Source: DATGEP01 sp035310125
Lineage (GTDB): Bacteria > Chloroflexota > Ktedonobacteria > Ktedonobacterales > JADMIN01
Reading direction: 5' to 3'
DNA: 64,000 bases
NCBI GenBank assembly: GCA_035310125.1
Contig: DATGEP010000228.1
Coordinates: 22,896-86,895, forward strand
In this document: positions 25,990 to 33,561 of the stretch, one piece after another
Position numbering within the stretch: position 1 is the stretch's first letter
Layout of the letters: each line of letters begins with the position of its first letter
Position numbers and translations under genes: made by a program
The notes under the pieces: generated by a model
Told to the model about the DNA's origin: nothing
Databases searched by the model: none
Seen by the model: the letters and a program-made list of their open reading frames with translations, nothing else

Positions 25990-28122
25990 ATGAATAATTC
26001 ACGGGATTCGTATCGCAAAGGCGGCCCACCGGAACGCCGGCTTGTACTCTCCGGAATGATCCGCCGCAAACTCAACTCCGTCGCGGAGCGCGAGCGGCAA
26101 CGCAGCCGGCTTGTCAATGTACTCATTCTGGCGCAGGCGCTCCTCACGCTGGCGATTACGGTTGGCTACGTCGGCACAAAGCCCGCCATTGCCTCGATTG
26201 CCATCGGCTGCGGCGCGCTCCTCGTGTATGGCGCCGCGTTGATAACGAACCGTGTCTTCCACCGCGTCTCTACCGCTGCCTATATTTTCGTCGCCGGTGG
26301 CAGCGTGGCTATCGCCGTGCAAGTGCTGTTACAGGCGCTGGCCGGCAACGCCACACAGGCCGGGCAGGCGGCGCTGCTCTTTCCCGCCATCATTCTCGAA
26401 GCTGGGTTGCTCTTCGCGCCGGAGGTAACGCTCATTGCCGCGACTGTGACCACCGTCTTCACCGCCTTTAGCATCCTCCTGGCGCTCTCGGTGATGCCCG
26501 CGGTGGACCGGCACCAGGCATACCTGCTGATGGTCTACACGCTGGGCCTGCAAGCGCTGGCCGGACTGATCGCGTGGCTGCTCGCCCAATTCATCTTCGA
26601 GAGCGCGCTCGAAGCGCAGCGCTCCGAAGAGCTACAATTCGCCCAGGCGCGGCTGGATGCCCTCTCCTCCCAGAGTGGCGACCAACTGCGCGTGCAGGAT
26701 GAAAGCATACGGCAAATTCAGGGGACGATTACACGGGCGCTCGGCGGCGAATATACCGCGCGGCTGGATGCGCTGGACGGCCAGCTGGCGCCGCTCACCG
26801 ATAGCCTGAACCTGCTCTTGCAGCGCGTCGAGATAGCAACTCAGGCGGAGCAGATGCGCGCACGGCTGGAAGCTGCCGCGCTGCCGTTGATTGACTCCAT
26901 CGCGCATATGGCCGACTCCTCCACGCCCACGCCGTCAAGCCTGCCGATCATGACAAACACGCCACTCGATAGCCTGGCGGTCGTCCTCTATCAGATGCAA
27001 AGCACCGTTGCGCAGCGGCTCGGAAAAGTGCAGCGGCTGGCCACGGATATGCTCGGTGGTGTTGGCCACAGCCAGGAGGGGCTGACGGACATGACCGAAG
27101 CAGTACAAGAGACCAAGCGCATTGCCGGAGCGCTTACCTCCACAACAGTCGCGCTGCTCGAAGCCGCACGGCACCAGGTGGCGCAGGTCGGCCAGATGAG
27201 GCGTTTGCTCGCGGCGGTGCTTCCTGCCGAAATCACACAGATGCCGGCGGGAGAACAGATGGCGCACGACGCGACTGGCCTGAACGCACAGGAGGCGGCG
27301 GAATTGCTCGGCCTCGGTGACGATCTTGGTCTTGGTGAAGGAAGCTTCACGGACGTACTCAACGCGCTACCCTCTGAGAAGATGGCGAGTGAAGGCGCCA
27401 ACATCGTGCCGTTTACCAAGCCGTTACCTGTCGTCAAGCCAGGGTCTCAGGGCGAGGATAGCAGCCCTGGACACGCGGCCTTCCTGGAGGGCGAGCTACC
27501 CATCGAGCTGGTAGAAGCGTGGACACTTTTGATCAACTTCCAAAAAGACCTCGTGCGCATGGAGCAACAGGTGGGCCAGGTGCGGCGCGACTTAGTCTCG
27601 CAAACGCGCAACATGCGGGCCGCTGATGTGAAAATCGCGTGGATGCGCCAGGCGCTGGCAGCGCTACACACAAACGCGGAGCAGCTGCAACAGGCCGCGG
27701 GCGCGAATCCGCCACCGCCGGGACAGAGCGACTTCCCGGCCAGCCCATCGCGTCCGCTGCCGCCGCAGCCACCGCGCGGCACGCAATTGACACGTCCGCT
27801 CACCGACCGGCTCGACGATATCTCGCTGCCGAGGCGTGCGGATGCCACCCCTACCCCCACTCCCACACCTACTCCGCTCCAGCGCGGTGACGGCGAGCGA
27901 CAGATGAACGTGGGGAACACACCGGTCCCGCCGCCGCTCCATCAAGACGACGACGTTCCCGCCCCCGGCTCGATGCGCCTGGCGGATCTCATCGCATACG
28001 ACGGCCCCTTGAGTGGCCCTCTCGGTCCCACAAGCAACCCCCTGACATTAGGCCCCAACAGCGGCCCGCTTGGCACCTCGGCACGCATGCCACATCCGGA
28101 CGCGCCTGAGGAGCGGAAATAG
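25990..28122 (+). CDS. multi-pass membrane protein with coiled-coil and proline-rich tail
   Basis: About 710 residues, not recognised as a known family. Residues 40-205 form six hydrophobic helices in three hairpins (LVNVLILAQALLTLAITVGYV is the first), resembling the 5-6TM sensor modules of signalling proteins. From 205 to about 420, heptad-like stretches rich in Gln/Leu/Glu (LQFAQARLDALSSQSGDQL, EAVQETKRIAGALT) suggest coiled coils. These loosely recall HAMP and methyl-accepting modules, but the hairpin-tip motif of chemoreceptors is missing. The last 150 residues are Pro/Thr/Gly-rich, including a (Thr-Pro)n run, and probably disordered. There is no kinase or cyclase domain. The ATG at 25990 has no clear ribosome site; a GTG at 25969 is an alternative. 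Confidence 0.6.
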   Translation: MNNSRDSYRKGGPPERRLVLSGMIRRKLNSVAERERQRSRLVNVLILAQALLTLAITVGYVGTKPAIASIAIGCGALLVYGAALITNRVFHRVSTAAYIFVAGGSVAIAVQVLLQALAGNATQAGQAALLFPAIILEAGLLFAPEVTLIAATVTTVFTAFSILLALSVMPAVDRHQAYLLMVYTLGLQALAGLIAWLLAQFIFESALEAQRSEELQFAQARLDALSSQSGDQLRVQDESIRQIQGTITRALGGEYTARLDALDGQLAPLTDSLNLLLQRVEIATQAEQMRARLEAAALPLIDSIAHMADSSTPTPSSLPIMTNTPLDSLAVVLYQMQSTVAQRLGKVQRLATDMLGGVGHSQEGLTDMTEAVQETKRIAGALTSTTVALLEAARHQVAQVGQMRRLLAAVLPAEITQMPAGEQMAHDATGLNAQEAAELLGLGDDLGLGEGSFTDVLNALPSEKMASEGANIVPFTKPLPVVKPGSQGEDSSPGHAAFLEGELPIELVEAWTLLINFQKDLVRMEQQVGQVRRDLVSQTRNMRAADVKIAWMRQALAALHTNAEQLQQAAGANPPPPGQSDFPASPSRPLPPQPPRGTQLTRPLTDRLDDISLPRRADATPTPTPTPTPLQRGDGERQMNVGNTPVPPPLHQDDDVPAPGSMRLADLIAYDGPLSGPLGPTSNPLTLGPNSGPLGTSARMPHPDAPEERK

Positions 28123-28127
28123 GAAGA

Positions 28128-29144
28128 TCATCGCCACATCGCCGTCCCACCGGAGGGCGCCCGCGGTGTGCCCCTACGCGCCTTGTGATGTGGATGCGCG
28201 GAGGCGGTTGCCGATTCTGCCGGGAGACGCGGATTCAACACGGAAGAGACGGAGGAACGTGGAAGGTGCGACGAAGAAGAGGCAACGAGCAGGGATGCGG
28301 TTGCCGATTCTGCCGGAATGTGATGGAGCGGGCCGGCGGGAGAGGGATCGAGTGGTGGCGGGGAATTCGCGGGCAGAAGGCCCGCGGCTAGTCCTGAAGG
28401 GGCAGTTGCCGATTCTGCCGGGAGGGGAACGTCACCCCCCGCAGGCGCGGCAGGCGGCGCCCCTACCTGGTCGGCCACGGGCGCGGCGGGCGGCGTCCCT
28501 ACATCCGCGCGGCGAGAGGAGGCGGCGGGAGGGGTTGCCGATTCTGCCGGAGATTCGTGTGTGGCGTCGCGGCATGTTGCGATATGTGTGCCAGCGGTTG
28601 CCGATTCTGCCGGAATTGCGGCGGGCGACATCTCTGGAGTGAGCATTTCGAGTTTGGCGAGCTGATACAGACCGAGGAGGCGGTTGATTTCTTTGTTGGC
28701 CTGGAGGATGAGGTTGAGGTAGCGTGGGGCAAGCGTGCTGGCGGGGAAGTGCGGGTGCGCGCGGGCGGAGGGGTCCGACGAGTGGGAGGGATCGAGGGCG
28801 GCATCGAGGAGGGCATGGCGGGCGGCGGCCTCGATATCGAATTGCTGCCAGGCGGCGACGGTGAGGGAGTGCTGGCGCTCGACTGCGATGAGAAGCTGCT
28901 CGCTGCGGGTGGCTCGCCGCTCCACGGCGAGCGCTTTGAGATCAGCGGCGATCCAGGCGCGGATGGTACGCTCCGGGACGCCAAGCTCGGCGGCGATGGC
29001 GGGGGAGCGCAGCCCTTCGCAGTGGAGGGTGAAGGCCCGCTCATGCAAGGGCATGGGGTGCGGTTTACCCACAGAGGACGCGGAGGAGGGTGCGTGAGAG
29101 GACGCGGAGAGGAGATGAGAGGTGGCGGCGGTGGCGGCGGACAT
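28128..29144 (-). CDS. helix-turn-helix protein with a repeat-built low-complexity tail
   Basis: About 338 residues. The N-terminal half contains a helix-turn-helix: HERAFTLHCEGLRSPAIAAE then LGVPERTIRAWIAADLKAL. An amphipathic region follows and ends LNLILQANKEINRLLGLYQL. This loosely resembles small terminase or IS-type DNA-binding modules, but the family is not certain. The C-terminal 150 residues are Pro/Ala/Ser-rich and contain five copies of Pro-Ala-Glu-Ser-Ala-Thr, encoded by identical DNA (see the repeat entry). AAGGAG seven nucleotides before the ATG at 29144 supports the start. The stop is 5 nt from the convergent upstream gene. Expression is not certain, but the repeats keep frame. 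Confidence 0.55.
   Translation of the reverse strand: MSAATAATSHLLSASSHAPSSASSVGKPHPMPLHERAFTLHCEGLRSPAIAAELGVPERTIRAWIAADLKALAVERRATRSEQLLIAVERQHSLTVAAWQQFDIEAAARHALLDAALDPSHSSDPSARAHPHFPASTLAPRYLNLILQANKEINRLLGLYQLAKLEMLTPEMSPAAIPAESATAGTHIATCRDATHESPAESATPPAASSRRADVGTPPAAPVADQVGAPPAAPAGGDVPLPAESATAPSGLAAGLLPANSPPPLDPSPAGPLHHIPAESATASLLVASSSSHLPRSSVSSVLNPRLPAESATASAHPHHKARRGTPRAPSGGTAMWR
28155..28177. repeat. GGGCGC...CCCCTAC palindromic element, copy 1
   Basis: GGGCGC, short loop, GTGCCCC, then CTAC. It lies just beyond the stop of the 25990 gene, inside the 3' end of the opposite frame. Related copies are at 31567 and 47984, and two CTAC-ended relatives at about 28453-28463 and 28485-28495. 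Confidence 0.5.
28204..28613. repeat. five interspersed identical direct repeats
   Basis: TTGCCGATTCTGCCGG occurs exactly at 28208, 28301, 28406, 28535 and 28598, usually preceded by G and often by GCG. Distances are 93, 105, 129 and 63 nt, all multiples of three. Each copy encodes Pro-Ala-Glu-Ser-Ala-Thr on the minus strand. Spacers are unrelated in sequence, apart from a tandem 48-nt duplication near 28450-28500. Confidence 0.85.
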
Positions 29145-29460
29145 GGGATGGCTCCTTTCGGGGATCTCGCCCTCGGTCCCTCGCCGTGCGCGGAGCGGGA
29201 AGCAGCGGGGCAGGACGAGATGAAGGATGGTAGAAAGCTGTGGCGTGGCGAATGGATACGGGCCGCCGAGAGGCCAGCGGTACATAGCTGGTAGTGTACG
29301 GTGCGGCGGGGGAGCGGTGATACGGACAGATACGGGCAAGGACGGCCAGATGCGGACGCGAGTTTTTCTGGAGGGCTTCATCTACGTCCGTAGCGGCATC
29401 CACTGGACAGGGGTGCGAAGACGGACGAGCGGCGCGACCGGGGGTGCGGTAGCCTGATCA
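29145..29460. other. gene-free stretch between divergent genes
   Basis: About 316 nt without a supported gene. It includes the ribosome site of the minus-strand HTH gene at its left edge. Many short GTACG and CGGACA strings occur but no clear repeat. Confidence 0.4.
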
Positions 29461-29469
29461 TGCTATACT
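29461..29469 (+). promoter_or_regulatory. extended -10 promoter (TGCTATACT) of the GH15 gene
   Basis: TG-C-TATACT ends 38 nt before the ATG. A recognisable -35 is missing. Confidence 0.55.
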
Positions 29470-29507
29470 CCCACCGTCAGCTCCAACCCCCAAAGGAGGA
29501 CGCACAC

Positions 29508-31550
29508 ATGCCACGCGATCTGCCCCTCGCCAACGGCCACCTGCTCGTGAACTTTGACGGCAATTACAACCTGCGCGACATCTACTGGCCGCATGTCGGC
29601 GAACGGAACCAAACCGATGGGCATATCAGCCACTCCGGCGTCTGGGTAGATGGCGCTTTCTCCTGGTTCGACGCCAACGACTGGCAGCGCAGCCTCCTTT
29701 ATGAGGAAGATACTCTGGTCACCAACGTCACACTTATCAACGCCGACCTCCAGCTTACTATCGTCTTCAATGATGTCGTGGACTTCGACCGCGATATCTT
29801 CATCCGCCGCGCGCGTGTCACCAACCATGCCGACCACCCCCGCGAAGTACGCCTGTTCTTTCACCACGACTGGCATATCTGGGAGAGCGAAGGCGGCAAC
29901 ACGGTCTACTACCGCGCCGATGTGAAAGCCATCGTCGCCTACAAAGACGACTGCTACATCCTCGTCAACGGCATCACCGGCGACGACGCGACAGGCGCCC
30001 CGCAGGAGAGCCGCCAGGGCGAGGTCGGAGTCAGTCAGTGGGCCACCGGCTACAAAGAATTCAATGGCCAGCAAGGCACCTGGAAGGATGCCGAAGACGG
30101 TCAGCTTGGCCGCAATCCCATCGCGCAAGGCTCCGTTGATAGCTGCGCCGGCTTTGATCTGGGCACGCTCCCGCCCGGTGGCTCCCGCCTGTGTATCCAC
30201 TGGCTCGCCGTCGGCTCCAGCTATCCCGCCGTCCGCGACCTCAACGCGCTCATTCTGCGGCGTGGCCCCGACGCCTTGATAGACCGCACCCACAATTACT
30301 GGCACCTCTGGGTGAACACCAAGCCCACCGACCTCGGCGACCTGCCCAATGACCTCGTAGACCTCTACAAACGCAGCCTGCTCATCATCCGCACGCAGAT
30401 AGACGACGACGGCGCCATCATCGCCGCCACTGACGGCGATGTCTGGACGTTCGCCCGCGATAGCTACGCCTACATGTGGCCGCGGGACGGCGCCCTGGTT
30501 GCCAACGCCATGAGTCACTCCGGCTACAGCCTCATCACCGGCGCCTTCTTCCGCTTCTGCGCCGACCACATCACCGACGGCGGCTATCTGCTGCACAAAT
30601 ACACGCCCGCCGGCGCCCTCGGTAGCAGCTGGCACCCCTGGAGTGATGAGCAGGGCCACCCACAGCTCCCCATCCAAGAGGACGAGACAGCGCTGGTGGT
30701 CTACGCCCTCTGGCAGCATTACGCCCTCTTTCATGAGGTGGAGTTTGTGCGCCCGCTCTACCGCTCGCTCATCAAAACGGCGGCTGACTTCATGGTAGGC
30801 TTCCGCGAGCCGCACACGGGCCTGCCTCAAGCATCATGGGATCTGTGGGAGGAGCGCCACGGCATCCACGCCTACACCGTCGCCGCCGTCTATGCCGGCC
30901 TCATCGCCGCAAGCAGCTTCGCCGCCGTCTTTGGTGAATCCCAGCACGCCGACACCTACCAGAAGGCTGCCGAAGAGATCAAGGCAGCCACGCGCAAGTA
31001 CCTCTGGAGCGACGAAGCCGGGCGCTTTCTGCGCATGATCAACGTTGCCTCCGATGGCTCCATCCAGCCCGACATGAACATTGACTCTAGCATTACCGGC
31101 CTCTTCCGGCTTGGCATGTTCGCGGCTGACAGCGACGAGATTCGCCGCACGATGGACATCATCGAGCGGCGCCTGACCATCAAGACATCCGTTGGCGGCG
31201 CGGCGCGCTACGAAAACGACTACTACCATCAGGTCAGCCATGACATCGAGAACGTGCCTGGCAATCCCTGGTTCATCTGCGCCTGCTGGCTCGCCGAGTA
31301 TCGCATTGCCCAGGCGAACACGCTCGACGAGCTGCATACCGCCATCGAGCTGCTGGAATGGGTGCGGGCTCGCGCGCTACCCAGCGGCGTGCTGGCGGAA
31401 CAGGTGGATCCTTACACGGACGCCCCGCTCTCCGTCTCTCCACTCACCTGGAGTCACGCCGAGCTCGTGCAAGCCGTACGCTGGTACGCGGGCAAACATC
31501 GCCGGCTGGAACAGCAAGCGCCGGCATCTGATCCCGCCGCGCACGATTGA
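29508..31550 (+). CDS. GH15 glucoamylase / glucan glucohydrolase
   Basis: 680 residues with the prokaryotic glucoamylase layout. An N-terminal super-beta-sandwich (about 1-280; LANGHLLVNFDGNYNLRDIY, RRARVTNHADHPREVRLFFH) is followed by an (alpha/alpha)6 catalytic barrel. Active-site segments are YMWPRDGALVANAM, LPQASWDLWEERHGIH (general-acid Glu in the DLWEE segment) and, late, LTWSHAELVQA (general-base Glu). The enzyme would release glucose from alpha-glucans or hydrolyse trehalose or isomalto-oligosaccharides; GH15 members vary. There is no signal peptide, so it is cytoplasmic. AAAGGAGG eight nucleotides before the ATG fixes the start. It is monocistronic; two palindromic elements follow its stop. 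Confidence 0.92.
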   Translation: MPRDLPLANGHLLVNFDGNYNLRDIYWPHVGERNQTDGHISHSGVWVDGAFSWFDANDWQRSLLYEEDTLVTNVTLINADLQLTIVFNDVVDFDRDIFIRRARVTNHADHPREVRLFFHHDWHIWESEGGNTVYYRADVKAIVAYKDDCYILVNGITGDDATGAPQESRQGEVGVSQWATGYKEFNGQQGTWKDAEDGQLGRNPIAQGSVDSCAGFDLGTLPPGGSRLCIHWLAVGSSYPAVRDLNALILRRGPDALIDRTHNYWHLWVNTKPTDLGDLPNDLVDLYKRSLLIIRTQIDDDGAIIAATDGDVWTFARDSYAYMWPRDGALVANAMSHSGYSLITGAFFRFCADHITDGGYLLHKYTPAGALGSSWHPWSDEQGHPQLPIQEDETALVVYALWQHYALFHEVEFVRPLYRSLIKTAADFMVGFREPHTGLPQASWDLWEERHGIHAYTVAAVYAGLIAASSFAAVFGESQHADTYQKAAEEIKAATRKYLWSDEAGRFLRMINVASDGSIQPDMNIDSSITGLFRLGMFAADSDEIRRTMDIIERRLTIKTSVGGAARYENDYYHQVSHDIENVPGNPWFICACWLAEYRIAQANTLDELHTAIELLEWVRARALPSGVLAEQVDPYTDAPLSVSPLTWSHAELVQAVRWYAGKHRRLEQQAPASDPAAHD

Positions 31551-31566
31551 TCCCGAGGCGGAGGAC

Positions 31567-31583
31567 GGGCGCAGCGCCCCTAC
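31567..31583. repeat. GGGCGC...GCGCCCCTAC palindromic element, copy 2
   Basis: GGGCGC-A-GCGCCC followed by CTAC, 17 nt past the GH15 stop. A weaker second unit (GGGGC, loop, GCGCCCC, TAC) follows at about 31592-31612. Both lie between convergent genes and could act as terminators. Confidence 0.55.
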
Positions 31584-31607
31584 ACGCAGCGGGGGCAGGC
31601 AGCGCCC

Positions 31608-32216
31608 CTACCAGGCGGGGGGCGGGGGGTCCGGCGGCGCGAGCCAAGGAGGTGGCGCACCAGGCTGGTACATCGCTGGCTTCCACTCTTCAGCGGGCGG
31701 CGTCTGCTGAGACGGCGGCGCATCCCAGGGGGACTGGTTGATGGGTGCGGCGGCGGCCAGGTCCCAACCATGCTCGCTTGCGGAATATCCTGGCCTCCGG
31801 GGCAGCGCGTTGTGTTTCTGCGCCGCGCCACAGACATAACAGATCGGATTATTCGCCTTCACGTTGCTGCCACATTGCCAGCAGGAGCCAGCGGTGGCGT
31901 CCTTCGGGCTGGTGACGAACTCCGCATCTACGAGATGCATGGAGCGGGCGAACGTAATCTGCTTCCGGCTCTTGCGCAGCGTCACGATGCCAAGCAGCAA
32001 GCTATATGCGCCCGCCAGCGTTATCGCGATCTCGATGACCAGCAAGATGTACTGGCCCGCCGAGGGCCGTGCTCCGGCGAAGGTATCGAGATTGAATGAT
32101 GGCCCGTTGAGCGTCGTCACGCACCACAGACTCACCGCAAGCAGAATAAGCCCGGCGGCGATGCTGCCTGACCCGATCATATTCAGGCGCCGCGCCGTAC
32201 CCACTGGACGTAACAT
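31608..32216 (-). CDS. two-helix membrane protein with a zinc ribbon
   Basis: About 202 residues. Two hydrophobic segments (SIAAGLILLAVSLWCVTTL and YILLVIEIAITLAGAYSLLLG) flank a short outer loop. A cytoplasmic zinc ribbon with two C-x2-C pairs follows (CWQC, CYVC), then a Pro/Trp-rich tail that probably is disordered. No known family. Zinc ribbons of this style recur in the kinases and in the DUF3352 protein of this window, so it may belong to the same signalling or scaffold set. GAGG lies ten nucleotides before the ATG. The next gene upstream, on the same strand, is another zinc-ribbon membrane protein. Confidence 0.65.
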   Translation of the reverse strand: MLRPVGTARRLNMIGSGSIAAGLILLAVSLWCVTTLNGPSFNLDTFAGARPSAGQYILLVIEIAITLAGAYSLLLGIVTLRKSRKQITFARSMHLVDAEFVTSPKDATAGSCWQCGSNVKANNPICYVCGAAQKHNALPRRPGYSASEHGWDLAAAAPINQSPWDAPPSQQTPPAEEWKPAMYQPGAPPPWLAPPDPPPPAW

Positions 32217-32361
32217 GGCGTGCGAACCTCGAATTCACCTACAGCCCGGTAACTCCATCGCGCCAACTATCCCACATCCATTACGACGATTATACACGCG
32301 GCATCCTAACCGCGAATCAACTGGACTGAGCGCCATGTTTACGAGATCGGAGGTGATGCTG

Positions 32362-33270
32362 TCAATCCGCAGGCAATGGTGCGCGGCAATTGGGGCAGAA
32401 TGCGGCATCGGGGAGAGTCGTCGTAGCGCAGACAGGACAGATACGCGGCTTCGCCACGACTGGCGTGGCGCAGTACGCGCAGAACTCCGCGCCCACTTGA
32501 AGCGGCTTGCCACAGGCGCGACAGACGCCTTCCGTAGCGGGCATGATACCCAGGTCAGCTTCAAGCTGGGCCACGCGCTGCTGGCGCAGGGCCGGCTCCA
32601 TCTGTTTGGCATGCCGGTACGTGTTGAATGCCTGGATGAGATACACGGGGACCAGCAAGAAACTGAGGCAAAACAGCAAGAAGCCCACGACAAGCTGTTG
32701 CCACGTCCGCATGGAGCGCCATTTGAGAAAGCCGTTCAGCGACGTGGCGCCGCGCCAATCGAGGATACAGATCGCCACGAGAACGCCTAGCCAGATGAGC
32801 GTGCCCGCCGTTCCCAGGGGACCAGTTGACGATGTGGTCGCGCCGCTGCCGCTTGTCGAGGTGTTGGTGGCGGGATCGCTCATGATCAGCACAATCGCGG
32901 CGGCGTAGCTGCCGCTGAGCGCGGCGAGCACGCGCCCAGAGTAGAGGTGACGCGGGATAGCAAACTGGGAAGGCGCAGTCGCTGGTTGCAGCGGATCCGC
33001 GATCGGACCGGAGGCGGGCACGCTGGCGCTCGGCGCAGTCATTGGCGTTTGACTGACGGGCGTGCCGCGAGGCCGCGCGGCGCTGGATGCTGATTTTCCT
33101 CCCAACCGCTGGCGGAAGTAGAGACCGCCGCGCCCGCCCGCGACATAGGGGCCGCGCGGTCCCGTGCCGACGCGGAACCCCTTCACGCCCGTTGACATGC
33201 CGACGCCGTGCTTGGAGAGATTGATCCGCACGGGACCCACTTTCACCGATTTACGTATGAACCAGCCCAT
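32362..33270 (-). CDS. DUF4236 protein with membrane helices and double zinc ribbon
   Basis: About 302 residues. The first 55 residues match DUF4236: GWFIRKSVKVGPVRINLSK, then GVGMSTGVKGFRVGTGPRGP. A Pro/Ser/Thr linker precedes about three hydrophobic segments (YAAAIVLIM, TLIWLGVLVAICILDW, LVVGFLLFCLSFLLVPVYLI). The C-terminus has two zinc-ribbon knuckles (CRACGKPL..CAYC and CPVCATTT..CPNC). DUF4236 has no known function. The ATG at 33270 is chosen because family members begin exactly there and GAGGTG lies five nucleotides upstream. It is separated from the other zinc-ribbon gene by 145 nt on the same strand. Confidence 0.75.
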   Translation of the reverse strand: MGWFIRKSVKVGPVRINLSKHGVGMSTGVKGFRVGTGPRGPYVAGGRGGLYFRQRLGGKSASSAARPRGTPVSQTPMTAPSASVPASGPIADPLQPATAPSQFAIPRHLYSGRVLAALSGSYAAAIVLIMSDPATNTSTSGSGATTSSTGPLGTAGTLIWLGVLVAICILDWRGATSLNGFLKWRSMRTWQQLVVGFLLFCLSFLLVPVYLIQAFNTYRHAKQMEPALRQQRVAQLEADLGIMPATEGVCRACGKPLQVGAEFCAYCATPVVAKPRICPVCATTTLPDAAFCPNCRAPLPAD

Positions 33271-33386
33271 AGCGACACCTCGTTTACTCAGGCAACAATC
33301 GGGTCTTAGCATTGTGATACGTCGGTCGCTCTCATACCCGGAAGTGTACTATACATATCGTGTTGCGAGCAAATCGTCCGATGCCC

Positions 33387-33417
33387 TTGAATATACCCCC
33401 CTGGGGTATGATATAAT
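33387..33417 (+). promoter_or_regulatory. trxB promoter with a dyad operator inside the spacer
   Basis: TTGAAT (33387-33392), a 19-bp spacer and a consensus TATAAT (33412-33417), which is also an extended -10 (TG-A). The spacer is almost filled by the inverted repeat ATACCCC-CCT-GGGGTAT (33393-33409). C/G-tract dyads flanked by TA are the pattern bound by CsoR/CstR/RcnR-family repressors. An overlong spacer with a central dyad is the layout used by MerR-family activators. Either regulator type would tie trxB to metal, thiol or sulfide stress. No regulator gene adjoins. Confidence 0.7.
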
Positions 33418-33443
33418 GCAGGGTGACGGGCATGAACCGCGAC

Positions 33444-33471
33444 AGCGAAAGCGATATAGCGAAAGCGACAT
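33444..33471 (+). repeat. 14-nt tandem repeat in the trxB leader
   Basis: AGCGAAAGCGATAT (33444-33457) is followed directly by AGCGAAAGCGACAT (33458-33471), 13 of 14 identical. It lies in the untranslated leader. Confidence 0.6.
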
Positions 33472-33561
33472 AGCGGTGGGACCAGCGGGTGCGCTACTTG
33501 AAGGTAGGTACCTCGCGCAACGTGGCGCTGGCGGAAGTCAGTCTGAGGAGTTGGAAGCATC

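Noticed and set aside
28204..28613. Possible CRISPR array (repeats of TTGCCGATTCTGCCGG)
   Set aside because: Repeats are too short (16 nt), spacers vary from 47 to 113 nt, all spacings are multiples of three, and there are no cas genes. It is a coding repeat.
29463..30830. 455-codon minus-strand frame opposite GH15
   Set aside because: Shadow of a strong coding sequence; the composition is Ala/Val/Gly-rich and not family-like.
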